In this document: piece after piece, positions 43,439 through 56,538 of the stretch
Position numbering within the stretch: the stretch's first letter is position 1
How the letters are laid out: each line of letters opens with the position of its first letter
From: Latrodectus hesperus
Lineage: Eukaryota > Arthropoda > Arachnida > Araneae > Theridiidae
Direction of reading: 5' to 3'
Length of the DNA stretch: 64,000 nucleotides
Assembly (NCBI GenBank): GCA_037975125.1
Contig: CM075858.1
Coordinates: 72,072,542-72,136,541, forward strand
The notes under the pieces: model-generated
Told to the model about the DNA's origin: nothing
Seen by the model: only the letters and a program-made list of their open reading frames with translations
The model's database searches: none
Translations under genes and position numbers: made by a program

Positions 43439-46400
43439 TATTATAAATTTTTTATGGCTTTTTTTCACTGAAATTCGCGCTACTTGACTTTTTTCCTCAA
43501 ATGAATGGAAAATATTTTCAATTGAAATACACTGATCCTATCATGGTATTTCATTGATGCCAAATATTTGCAATCTTGGATGATAATCGTTGTACCTATC
43601 AAATGATACAAAAGGAACTTAACATTGAATCCGCAGCCATACACAAAATCATTCATGAAGAATTACATATGAAAAAAGTAATTTGCCGTTGAGATTCCCC
43701 ATAGTTTAACTGAGCATCAAAAAGAGGAGCTTGTCAGAATCAGTAAAGAAACTTTAATATGCTGAATGATGGTGGCCACCGCATCATTTCTAAAATTGTA
43801 ACAGGTGATGAAACGTACATACCGTTTTTTGACGTTCCAACACGTCAAGAAAGCAAAGTATGGGTCTTTGAAGATGATCCCACGCCGACAATGGTGAAAA
43901 AACAACGCGCACTGAAAAAAGTGATGTATGCCGTTTTCTTCAGAAGTACGGGATTGGTCAAAGCCATCAAGTTGAAAGGACAGAAGACAGTAACAGCAAA
44001 CTGGTATACCACTAAATGTCTTCCAGAAATTCTAGACAAGAACTGAATGTTAGGGGACTAATGTTTCACCATGACAATGCATCTTCACATACAGCCGGAT
44101 TAACAGTCGAGTTTCTTAAACAAAAACAAATTAAAGTGATCGAACATCCGACCCGTAATCACCTGATCTAGCTATGCGCGACTTTTGGTTATTCTTTAAT
44201 CTGCAAAAGAACTTACGTGGACGTCGTTTTCATTCAGAAGAGATTGATGTGGCTATAAATGCATTTTTTCATCTATTCGAAGAAATGAATGGCTTGAGGC
44301 ATTTAATCTGTGGAAAATTCGTCTACAAAAGTGCATTGATGCTGGAGAAGACTACTTTGAACACACCTAAAATTTTGTAAGTATAACTTGAAAAACCTAG
44401 TTGTATCTCAAAAATTTCAGAGTGACCCTCGTAGATGTTAATGTAATGATTTCATTTAATGCTTTCGCGAACCAATCATTAATTTCAAATATAATTTGAA
44501 TATATTAATTTTTCTATAAATATTTATATCTTAAAAATGAAACTCTTTCTATAATTCCTAGAATTTGTGCAAACCTTGTGTACATCTGTTGTTTCTTGTT
44601 AGTTACTATTTTTTCTTTATTTAAACAATCGTAAACTTATTTTTAATTAAATGAAATTGCACTTTTTGATCTTTTGTATGAAAAAAATCAGTGTGAAGTG
44701 AAATTCTTTTATTCTATAATTACGAGACAAAAATGAATAGTTGCTTGATGGAATCGGCAAAAGGAATTATTTTCTCACTAAACAGGTCTAACAAGTTCTT
44801 TGAATGCATTAATATCAATTTTGTAAAGTTATTTTCTTTTCTGAATGTTCATTCTGAACTCATTTTAAAGAAAGAAAATAACTTCGGTTCTTCATGTTTC
44901 AAAATTATTCCATCATTATCAGTAGTAAGAAAAAAGTAATATATTACGCAATTTTAGAAGTCTCTTTCAATCGATAACGTTCTGGTTTCCATGCCAACGA
45001 CATTCATATTTTATCGCCATCTTTTGGACAATTCTACTTGGTATTATCTCGCTTATCTATTAATAAATTTGGGCATGAGTGTTTTTTTTTTCTCCCATTA
45101 TTTTTTCTGAATCTTTGAAACCGTATTTTATTCATCCAAAAACTGAATAAAATTTTTACGTTAATTTATATTAAAATTCTGGCATCAGTACTTTATAATT
45201 AGTTGAATTAGAAAATGAAGTCTAAGGATGATATTCAATTTTTTAAATTGCCAATTTTTCTTAATTACGCAGTGATATTTTAGGGCTTAATTACGTTTAT
45301 TTTATAACAGAAATTTCGCTCAAAGAATACGTCACAAGTAAAAATCATATGATGATAAGATTGTAAAACACAGTTCATTGTTTTCGCCTTGAACTTGTTG
45401 ATGTAGAATATCTGAAACTACTTGAAAATTGTTTGGTTATCTATAAGAACGAATTTTTTTTTTATCTGTCTGTAAATGCTTAATGATGAGCTTAAAAATT
45501 GGAGTTCTTGATATCTTTTATTAATAAATTTAAAGTTAATAAAACTTTACATGAATATTATCTTTTGAAGAAGCTTAAAATTTTAAAACTGTTGTAAAAT
45601 GCCCTATGTTGGAATAGCAAATAGCACTCGTGAACCTGCCTACTGTTTAGTATCAATAATTAAATCAAATTTAGTGTATTTTGTTTTAAAGAATGAGATT
45701 TATTCGAAATTACTTTTCTTTTTCATTTCTTGTCCCAATATATTTTATTCAATGTGAATATTACATGAGAACAATATTTTAGCATTATGAACTGTTTAGT
45801 GTCATTATCTTACTGAAATTTCTATTTAATATTAATTGCTGCTCAGAATATTAATGTAGAGTCCACTAACTGTTAGCAATTTTCCAATTCTTTGTGAGAT
45901 GAGCGACCAGTCAGTTTAAAGGCTAAAACGTGTGCATAACTTATGCTTAACGACGATCAATCCCCAGGTGCATTGATTTAGTGGTATGATTTTTCCTTAT
46001 TCGTTTGTGCAAATGTTCTATACTTCCTTATTCAAGAATTCAAATACAAGTCTTGTAAGGATTTTAATAACCTTGAAATAACAAGCAGGTTATTACATTC
46101 TGTTTTATAAAATTGATAGCATTATTTAAATATGCATTTACTGTGATTATTATCCGTAAATATTTCCAAATGTCATTTGTACATAAAAATGTATTCTACT
46201 TCCCTTCTTCAATATTTTATCTTTTTTGCACAGATTATCAATTAAAAATTGTGACAATTTTATACGGAAAGTAAAAAAAAAAAAAAGGTTTAAAAATTTT
46301 TAGTTGTGAATTTTTAAAAAATTTAGTATGTACGTAAATTTTATAAAAATTCGTAAGTATTATTGAACGTGTCTCCATTTCACATTGTTATTCATTCAAT

Positions 46401-49400
46401 TGCATTTTGAAAATTTCTCCTGTTCGTTCAGAAATATAGATTAAATTTCGAATTTTATTATTCAATGACAACTTACATGTGCCATTCTATTTTTTAAGAC
46501 CTTACAAATTATATTGTTGCGAGATTGCCAATTTTTTACACAAACTTGGAGAGTTTAAAGGAATTGAATCTATATAACAATGTTATATCTATAATAGCTC
46601 TAAGGAAAAAGCAAAAACAGCAAGGTCCTCATGTTTTGTGGAAAATCGCCTGTTTGGCGATGTAGACCTATATTGGCGACATAGTGCTATAGGCGTTTCT
46701 GCAAGTTTCGACACACATTTCGATATTTTTTTTCTGGAACAGAAAGGTAGACAAATATATTTGCACTCCCCTGCCTTTCAAGGAAGATGAACTGAACTGC
46801 CATCAGAATGATTAGTGCTCTAGCCTTCGGTTCAACTGTTCGTGGGTTCGATTCTCGTCTTGGGTTGGGTTGCTTGTAGCTGTTCGGAATCCACTTTAAA
46901 CTGTAGATCTCAGGCTAATTAGCTTTCGTGTTAAAAATGATGGTCGATTGAAAAAAAATTAAATCAGATTAAATAGAGCTGTGTACTATAATTTGGCGGC
47001 TTACAGCTGCTATATTTCTGCGCATTTGCCCTGTTTTTACGACGCATGTAAAATTATTTTACAATTTTTCCGTGTTTGATGAATAAAATCAGTTTACCTA
47101 TTGTGAAAATTGATTCTAAATCCTCGAATCCTATAGAACAGAAACATTAAGACATAAGAGTGCGCTTACGAATTCTGAAAATGTACTCTTCGTTTAGAAA
47201 TTCAAAACGGACAAAATACATTGAGAAACTGCGTCTTTTGAAATATTTACTTTTAAATAATTTGTGAGCAATATTCTTAGCGCATCCATTAAATTTGTTA
47301 TTGCGTTTATTTCTTCATATCTTATCCCAACATACAATTCTTACCGATTACGTTCATTACGTCTCATTCTTATCGAACCACTTTACACTATTCTTTCTGT
47401 TTTCTTTTCACAATAATTGGTTATCTGATAAGTTCCAATATCGTGAATAAAATATTCGTGTGTTAAATAAGTTTTCACATTTTCTTGAAGAAATTTTCCC
47501 TTGAATACCTATTTAACAATATTTAATAAAAACATACAATTTCCTGAGTTGCGTCAGTTTTCCACAAAACGATAATTTTTTCTTCGGTTGTTTCTAGAAT
47601 CGTGAAAGACAGCATATAGAAGTTTGTTGTGTATTATATGTAAATTTTTGTTTTGTTTGTGGTCCCAACCACAAGCTTTTTAAATAAACCTGTTTCAAAA
47701 TATTACTTCAAAGGCCCTGTCGTTGGATCTTCAAATATTTTCTTTTAATATAAAAATACTCGTGATGTCATAATATATAAAAAGGGCGTTGGACGCGATA
47801 CTTTATATAACTGACTAGGCTTGCTGCTTAAAGCGCAATCGATTACAATTTTCAATAATATTGAACTCCGATGATGATTATAATAGTCTTTATTTTTATT
47901 TATTTTGTTTACAATTAAATGAAAATTAATATTTTCAATGCAGTTATGCGAAAACAATTGAATAAAACAAGTATTATAAAGAAATACTTTAAAAATTCAG
48001 TTTTGATAAATTTAAGCGTCGGAATTCTGATGCTTCTTTCAATATCTTTTGGCAATAAAAAATTGCCTTCTGTACTAAATAAACAGTTCACCTGTTACTT
48101 AATAAAACACAAATGTAATATTTTAATTAAACATTTTGAGTAAAATTGAAATTTTCAATTTATATTTATTTGCATAACAATATTATGCTACTTTAATTAT
48201 GTATCATTTATATAATAAAATTATATTCGAAACAATTAAAAAAAACTTTTTTTAAATATAGTTTTCTTCTAATAACAATTCTTCCATTAATCTTAGCTTC
48301 ATCTTTCGATTATATATTGCAATAAGTTTAATGTAATTATGTTTTGTCATTAAACTTGAAATCAAATTTAATTTCTTGCATAGAAATATTTAAATTTGAT
48401 CAATGAAACAGGAGCACCCTGTTTGTTTATATTGCTTTTATTTATATCAATAAGTTTTTTTTTTGAACGTGTCTGAATTAGCTGAATACATTTGTACGCA
48501 ATAGCAGTTAACGAATAGATAAACGAAATTTTATTATTAAGAACGAAATTCAAAAACAACTGTGTATTCAAGCGAAAACAGGAATAATCGTATATCCATA
48601 ATGATTGCGAAATTTTTTGGAACAAGTAGGATATCCCCGATCCCCATTGGGGACCATTGCGACTTTTTTTCCTCGCCAAGTTAAGCGCATGCTTTTTAAC
48701 GCGGAAATTTTTCCTAAGTTCCTGAAATTCGCAATTTAGAAAATTTTAAACGACATAATACTTTTTAGATTTTATATACTATTACTAAAAAAATAAATAA
48801 AAACTCTTTTGTTGGGTTCGCGTTCTCTTCAACCGGTAAAAGAGATAAGTTAATAACAAAGACTTGATATGACGTCAAGCTCACGCGTCGAATATGCTCG
48901 ATGATATTATGGAAAAATGTAATGAATAAATATCACAATAAATATATAAGAAGATAGAAGAAGAATAAATATACAAAGAAATTGGGAAAAAAAGAACAAT
49001 TTACGATGTTGAAAATATAATAATAAATATAATATATAAATTTATAAAAATATATATATATATATATAGATAAATATATATAACAAAGAAAACCTAATAA
49101 AAATATATATAAATATACAGAAAAAAATTAGAAAAATGAGCAGTTTACGATGTTTGGATGATGGCGACAACGCGAAACACAACAAGCGTAGTTCGAATTG
49201 CAGCAAAAAGTTCGAATTGAAAGTAAAACGAAAGCTTTAAATGCTGTTGCCACTGATAAAACCATATATGTGACGTTAAAATGATATAAAACACGAGCAA
49301 AGCCAAATCTGGCAACAAAAAAATCTGAAAAATAACAAAAAATTAAATTGGCAACAGGATAATCAAAACAAAGTACACTAGATTTGGCGAGAAATCACTT

Positions 49401-52400
49401 GGGGTGTCATACTTACACCAATTTTTTGTTGCGATTACAAATTACGCAAGCGATCAGCGATAGTAATTATGTTGATTATACATCCAATTAAAAAATTTTA
49501 ATTTAAATGGTGACACAATTTATTTTGGGTAATCGATCGATTAATGATTACGATTGGTTTTTATTGATTTTGATTGATATTGATTAATGATTACGATTGG
49601 TTATTGATTTTATCATTGGTTTGGTTATGTGATGATGAGCAGATGCTTAAAAGTCTTATAAATTACAATCTTGATTTTATGTATATCGATGAAAGCGAGC
49701 CCCAGATAGCTAAAGTTAACGAATTTGGTATATTCTCTCATCTCCAATCGCATCGTCATTTTGAACCATGCTCAAATGACGAGGCCGATTTCTGAGCTGG
49801 CAATCTCTCCACATCCACGCCACACTAGAGGAGGAACTTCGTACGTCATTCCAACTTCTATAAATGGAGCTACAGCAATGCAATGAGGAATATGTAGCTT
49901 GTTTTCCAAACACTAGCTTCCAAATCAAGTTAAGCTTAATCTGCGGAAAAGCGGCATGAAACTGTCGAGGCGTTGGGGCTTAATCTTGATTAAAGTGGGG
50001 GAGCGCGTTTCACTTTTACTTGCTTAGATGAATGACCAAGTATCATCGATTCATTCATGATGATGATTACTTGACGACTATTTATATAGATAAGTTTTTT
50101 TTTTATACTTCAGGTGTGAGATGTCTATGAGCTAAGTTTATAAAAACGTTGCTATTCAAGGTTAAATCATGTAAATGAATTTATTCAAGTTATTATTTAA
50201 ATTAGATATAATTTAAATCATAGACTATGTTTTCACATATGCGTAAATGTGTTTACTATTCGTAATGTGCGTTAAATACAAATTTTTTCTCCTTTTGAAA
50301 GTCTAATGCAATATTTGACTGATATTTACCAAAAATCAGAATCTTAATTCTAGGAAAATATTTTTGTTTTTACTGAAAGAAAAATGATTCTCTCCGAAAT
50401 TTTTTAATGGGTTATTATACATGTACATAGTTTTATTAAAATAAACATATCTACACTTATCAATCTTTTCATTTCGTTTAAAAGAATATTTTAATGACAT
50501 TCATAAACTTTTCCGTAAAATTGCATTTATTAACATATAATGAATGTAAGTTTATGAGAGAGCTTTTTTACTTATTTAATGAGTCTTTTTTTTTAAACTC
50601 ATTGTTTAATATTAAAATAATCGTATGATCTGAAATACTGTTAGTAGTTCCATGTTTGTTTTATTGCTGTAAGTTTTTTAACAGTAAAAGAAATTTTAGA
50701 TTTCAGTTTACAATAAAGAAAATAATTCCCACTGATACATAATTTTATTTTTCAATTTTATTTGTTTGAATCATTAAATATTAAATCATTTTTCAGTAGC
50801 GCAAAAAATGATTTACAAATATGGAAAAAATTAATTTAGAATTCCCTTAATTAAGGAAATTAAAAAAAATTGAAATCGTCCTCGCCGATTTAAACTAACC
50901 ATAAAGTGGGTGTTTTGTCTTTTTTATTTTTATTTTCCTTCTGTTCACACATTAACGGCTTTAATCAATGGAAAATGGCTTCTTAAGCAAATGCTTTGGA
51001 CTTTATATTAGAAATCGTTTTATTAACAAAATGAGCTTCGACAACATTATCAGACATTCAATGACGAACTTCGCCTTGTTTGCTGCCGCTCGAAGCTTGT
51101 GATTTGAAAGCAGGCAGCAAATACATTGACAAGTTTAAATATATAATTATCCATTACATACAACTTTGGTATTAAAATTTGCTAAAATCTAGGAAATAGA
51201 GTTAATCGATTTAGCAAGTGAAGCATATATATTCTGCCACCTCAGTTCATTGTTTTAAACAATATTGTGGCAAAATATTTCGTCCAAAAGAGATAAATGA
51301 CAACTAAAATAACTACATAATTTGCGAAAGGTCTAATCCGTCAGGATGTTACGTATACTTCAAGAATAATTACAATTCGATAGAAATTCAATCGTCAAAG
51401 GCCTAAGGTTGTATGCAATTTTACTGACTTGTGCATATCTTGCTAATAGCGATAAAACTATCATCTGTTTAAAGATAATTTATCATAACTGACAAGTAAA
51501 TCGATTTTCGGATTCGTTCTTTTTTTTTTTAAATCATTTTCTAAGCAGTATTTTAGATTGGTTTTTATTCCCAGTTCTTCAAGTCATTTTGTTTCAATAT
51601 TGAAGGGGGGAATAATTTTTTTCTAGTTACTTTTTCTTTACAGTTTACATTATTTAGTTCTCATTTTAAGGGCTGTGAATTCGAAACAGTTATGTTTTAT
51701 ATTTTGGAATGCATGCTGTCATGGATCCATCCTTGTTAAAATGTTTGTTATCTTGTCTGTCTGTCTCTCAGCTGTCATTTTTTGCACACGAGGTCTAATT
51801 AGAGCGAGGCCTACGGCTTAAAGTGGATTCCGAACCACTGCAAATACATCCATGCCCAAGGTGGGATTCGAACCCAAGAACTGTTGAACAGAAGGCAAGA
51901 GCGCTAACCATTCGGCTGCAAGCTCGGCTGTTTGTTATCTTTCGTTCCGCCTGCTAGCTGAAATCTTTATAATATGGTATCAGTCTAGACGAGCAAAATC
52001 CTACAGAAATGTACTTGCTTTTATTTTTGAAATCCTAAGAAGTTACCCTAACAGATGGGCATGCAAAAATTCAGTAACATCACCCATTGTTCAACAGAAG
52101 CTTATATTAAATTTATTTTCACTTTGTGCCATTGTGACTAAGATTCTTCCCAAGAGCCTAGCTGAACATACTAATTAACTTACTGACGAACGGTTAGAGC
52201 TCTGGCCTTCAGTTCAACATCCTTCGCCGTGCTTTGATGTTTGCTGTTGCTTGGAATCCACTTTAAGCTAAGCATTGATCGTCAAGCAAACCAAAGGAAT
52301 TTCAAGCCACGCTTTCAAATTGTATAGTTAGTTCTCTAGCCTTCAATAGTATAGTTCATGAGTTCGATTCCACACAATTTGCTTTAGTTATTTGATAACT

Positions 52401-55400
52401 ATTATTTTGTGGTAGATTGTAATAGTTTGATAATCGCTTTAAGAGCTGTAGGTATTGATTGACGCGTTGTGAAAAAAACGGCAGTAAAGCTATTAGCTAA
52501 CCCAATTTTATGTTTCTTAATTATTTTATTGTATAAAAAAACTCATGATTGCTTTATAATAAACTAATGCGTCAAGCAGTATTTGTTTCTTTTGTAATTT
52601 GACTCTGGGCGATAACAACCCTGAAGGAAAAGGAAAAAAAATGGATATCTTTTTAATTTGCTAACCGTAAAGTTTTTAAAAAGCACATTAAAGGGATTAA
52701 GAATTGATTCAATTTTCTTAGAAATGCTGTAAACACACACAAATTTTCAGAAAAATGTGCTTCAAGAATAAAATGCCCGAAATGTTGTAACACATAAGAA
52801 AACAACTGAAAAAGATTTCCCAAATAGACTTTCTTAGTTGGAATTCTAGTGCATTCTAAATAAGTTATCTTAATTATTATTTGATTTAAAATCATTTAAA
52901 TATGAATGTATTTTAACAAATAATAAATTACGTATGTATATAAAGATTTCATATAATGATTATATGTATGCTAAAACATCATTTTGCAAATGTAGAATGT
53001 TGCTAATAAAATGTAAGGATTTTTGGACTTTTTGGTAACAAAATTAAAATAAAAATTCTACCAAAGAAATTGAAAATTTTCTGTTATATTTTCTCATAAT
53101 TATATTATTAAATTAATAAAATGAATGCGTAGAAAACATTTATTTAACTATTTTAATAATATAATTATAAGAAAATATAACAGAAAAAGTTATTGCATCT
53201 TTAATTAATTTTCATCGTCAACAACTTACAGTTGGTGATTAATTGCTTTTGGTGAATTTTTTAACAACAATATTTGACTATTTTACTTATATTTTTTTCC
53301 AACGGCGGGCACTTGAGGGTTGAACGCTATAACAAATAGTTGAGTTTTTTTTTTATTACTAACCAAATTTCATTCTATATTATTAATGTGATTATAGAAA
53401 TATCCTAGTATTGATATGTATGATATACCTATTACAATTTTATTTTTATTTACATGACAAATATCTGAAATTAATTATTGTAATTCATGACATCTTAGAT
53501 TTTTTAAAATCATTTTAAAATATAAAAATAATAAATAATCTAATAAAATTAGAAATTTGTTTTTAATATTAACATTATTTTTTATTTTAAATAACGTAAA
53601 AAATTTTCTTTTTGAAGACACAATTCAGTATTTGCGATTTCCAAAAACAAAATTTTCATAATATAAGCCATCATATTTGAACTCTGCAAAAATAGTTGAT
53701 GTGGCACTTTAGACTCAAAAATTGCTACCCTGCCTGTTTAGTGCAATTGTTAATATTTTTTTTTTCTAATTTATGAAATTTGTTTTCATTTGATAAATTG
53801 ATTTATTCCTTTCGTCTTCTTAAAATGTCTGAAATTCGCTAGCGCATGAAATTTAATGCATATTTCTGAAAAACTTTTCAGAAATATGATATTGAATTTA
53901 CAATACAACAAAGCAACCTTCCACAATTTAGTATAATCAAACACAGTGAAAAATATATCTGAATTATAAAAAAAGGCATTTTTCTTCCAATAAAAAAAAG
54001 TTAGAATTTATTATCAGCTTAAAATATAAAAAGTACATTCAAGCATTACCTGTTTTATCGTTTGCTCTTTTATAAGAAATTTCTATATTTTTTGTAATTA
54101 ATTGCTCTTTTGTAAGAAACATTTTAATTTTAATATAATTTTTGTAAGAATATTTTATAACGATAATATTAAATATATTAACGATAATATAATATATTTA
54201 ATATTATATTGTTAATAATCAACTAAATTTGTCGTACTGTGCCAACTTTTCATTTATTTAATATATTTAAAAATGTTTATATATAAATTTATATAATTGT
54301 AAATAAAAATTTTAAAGAAAATTTTAAAGAAAGAAAGAAAGGTTTAAAAAAGTTTATATATATATATATATATATATGTGATTGTATGTTGCATATTGGT
54401 GTATTAATCTTGCTTCAGATTTGTGGCAACTAAGTTTAAAAAAAAAAAAAAAAAAATTCGATTCTTTTGTGATTAAATAGCTGTGGGTTCAATTCTGACC
54501 TGGGCAAGGGCAATCGTATCATTAAAATTTGTGTATGTTAGCTAATTATAGCATTATTTCCTCTCTAAATAGGAAATTGAGAAAGTACAGCTTATTCTAC
54601 CGTAGTTCGACCTTCGTTGTTTCTGTGTGCAATACAATAACTATAATGTAAATGGAAAAATATTATTTTTTCATTAATAATTATTTTAATTAATAAAATT
54701 TTAAAGAATTGTGATATCCTGCATCGGGAAAACGTCGTTCATTATCAGAAAAGTAATGGGCTCGATACTAGAAGCAGCTCAAGACCGCTTTGTTGAGAAA
54801 GCCTACACTTTAAAAGTTCTGTGGGGAGTTAGATGTCCCTTTGCCAATGTGACATTAACGTCGCGCTATAGCAATGCCTAATTATATTTTTAATGTAATT
54901 AATTTTTTTGAAAAATAATTAATACATTTTTATTAATTTGTAACCTATAATTTTATTTTCTATTTTGTAAATAAACTTCTATTTAATTTTCATTTAATAT
55001 ACAGTTATATATTTTATTTTTTATAATTTGTAACTGAAAATATCAACAATATAGTACATTAAGAAAATCTAGTGTTCCTTAAAAACAGTTTTTCTTTTTT
55101 TATCAAAAAATAAATTAATAAATCAATCAACACATTCGTTTCCAAGCGATCAGATTTTTTTTATTTGCAATATTGAATCTTCCCCCCGTCTCTATTATTT
55201 TGCTTCGTGTCGCTTTTAATATTTACTTGCTATTCTTTGATAGAAACATATTTAGTTTCGCTGAGTTCACTGTTCTATAAATGGAAATGATTTAAAAATA
55301 GAAGGAAGCAGCGTGGTCATTTCTTTTTCTTTTTATTCGTGTCCACGTTTTTTGCTGATCTCGAACTTTAATGAATGAAAAGGCAGTAACAGATTTCTAT

Positions 55401-56467
55401 TTTTAGTCTTATTCACTGCATCAATTATATTTATTCTTCCACGTAAGGTAAAAAAAAATTATTTACGGGTAAAACAAATTTAAAAGCTGTCAAGTGTTTT
55501 TTTTATCACTTTAGTGACGTTTTTATTCGGGTTATGAAATTTCTCTTTCTTATTCTTCGATCATTTGAAATTTTTATTGATAATTTGTTGTCAGATCCAT
55601 CAAATTTTCAAGAGTTTGATTTCCTAAGTTTTGCGCTGCTAACTGAAAATAATGAGTTCATCCAAAAACTCTGAACGATAAATGGTTCCTTTTCTGTTTT
55701 AGGAACTTGATTTAGATATCGCTAAATCCTCAGTTGCTGCATTCTAATTAATGACCTTTTTAAGTGTCAGAGCTGAATACTCTAACATTCTCTTTAACAA
55801 TCCGTGAGTTTGATCCCACACCTGTAGTGGTTCAAGCCTGTAGTGTTAACCTATGTGTGCAAAAAGTGAAATTCTCCATAAAGTAAAGCACAACTCTTAT
55901 AGAAGAATTTCGTATTAATACATCTGTGCATCCAGCTCAGACCCTTCCATTTATAACAAAGTATTATTAGGTAGATGAAGATGAAATAAACTGACATACG
56001 ATGAGTGATTTCATCTTTAATTCGTTGTTTTTAAACGATATAGCGTCTTTACAAAAAGTAATGATACCTTCATTATTTTTTATCGCTTTCTCTACAATCT
56101 GTCTTTATTTGCGACATTCACAAATTTTGAACAATTTTTCCTGACTTAAGAATAGTTTATTGTTTATTTAGATTTGGATTTTTCCAACTTTTTTTTTTTT
56201 TTTCGATGCCCTCGTGTTTTTCTCCACCTCATTATAATAATTTCACATGAAAGGTAACAATTTGGCAAAAAGATTAGGAAAAGTTTTTATTTATAAATTT
56301 TAGGTTTATATTTTATTATTTTTATATTGTTTTCTTTCATATATAATTTCGCAGGAATTAATATGAGTGCATTTGTTCAAAATTTCTATATCAATATAGG
56401 TATATTTGTGCTTGATAAAATATTTTTTTCAATGTTTGGCCGGAAATTGCTTATTACTGTATACTTG

Positions 56468-56538
<71 letters not shown>

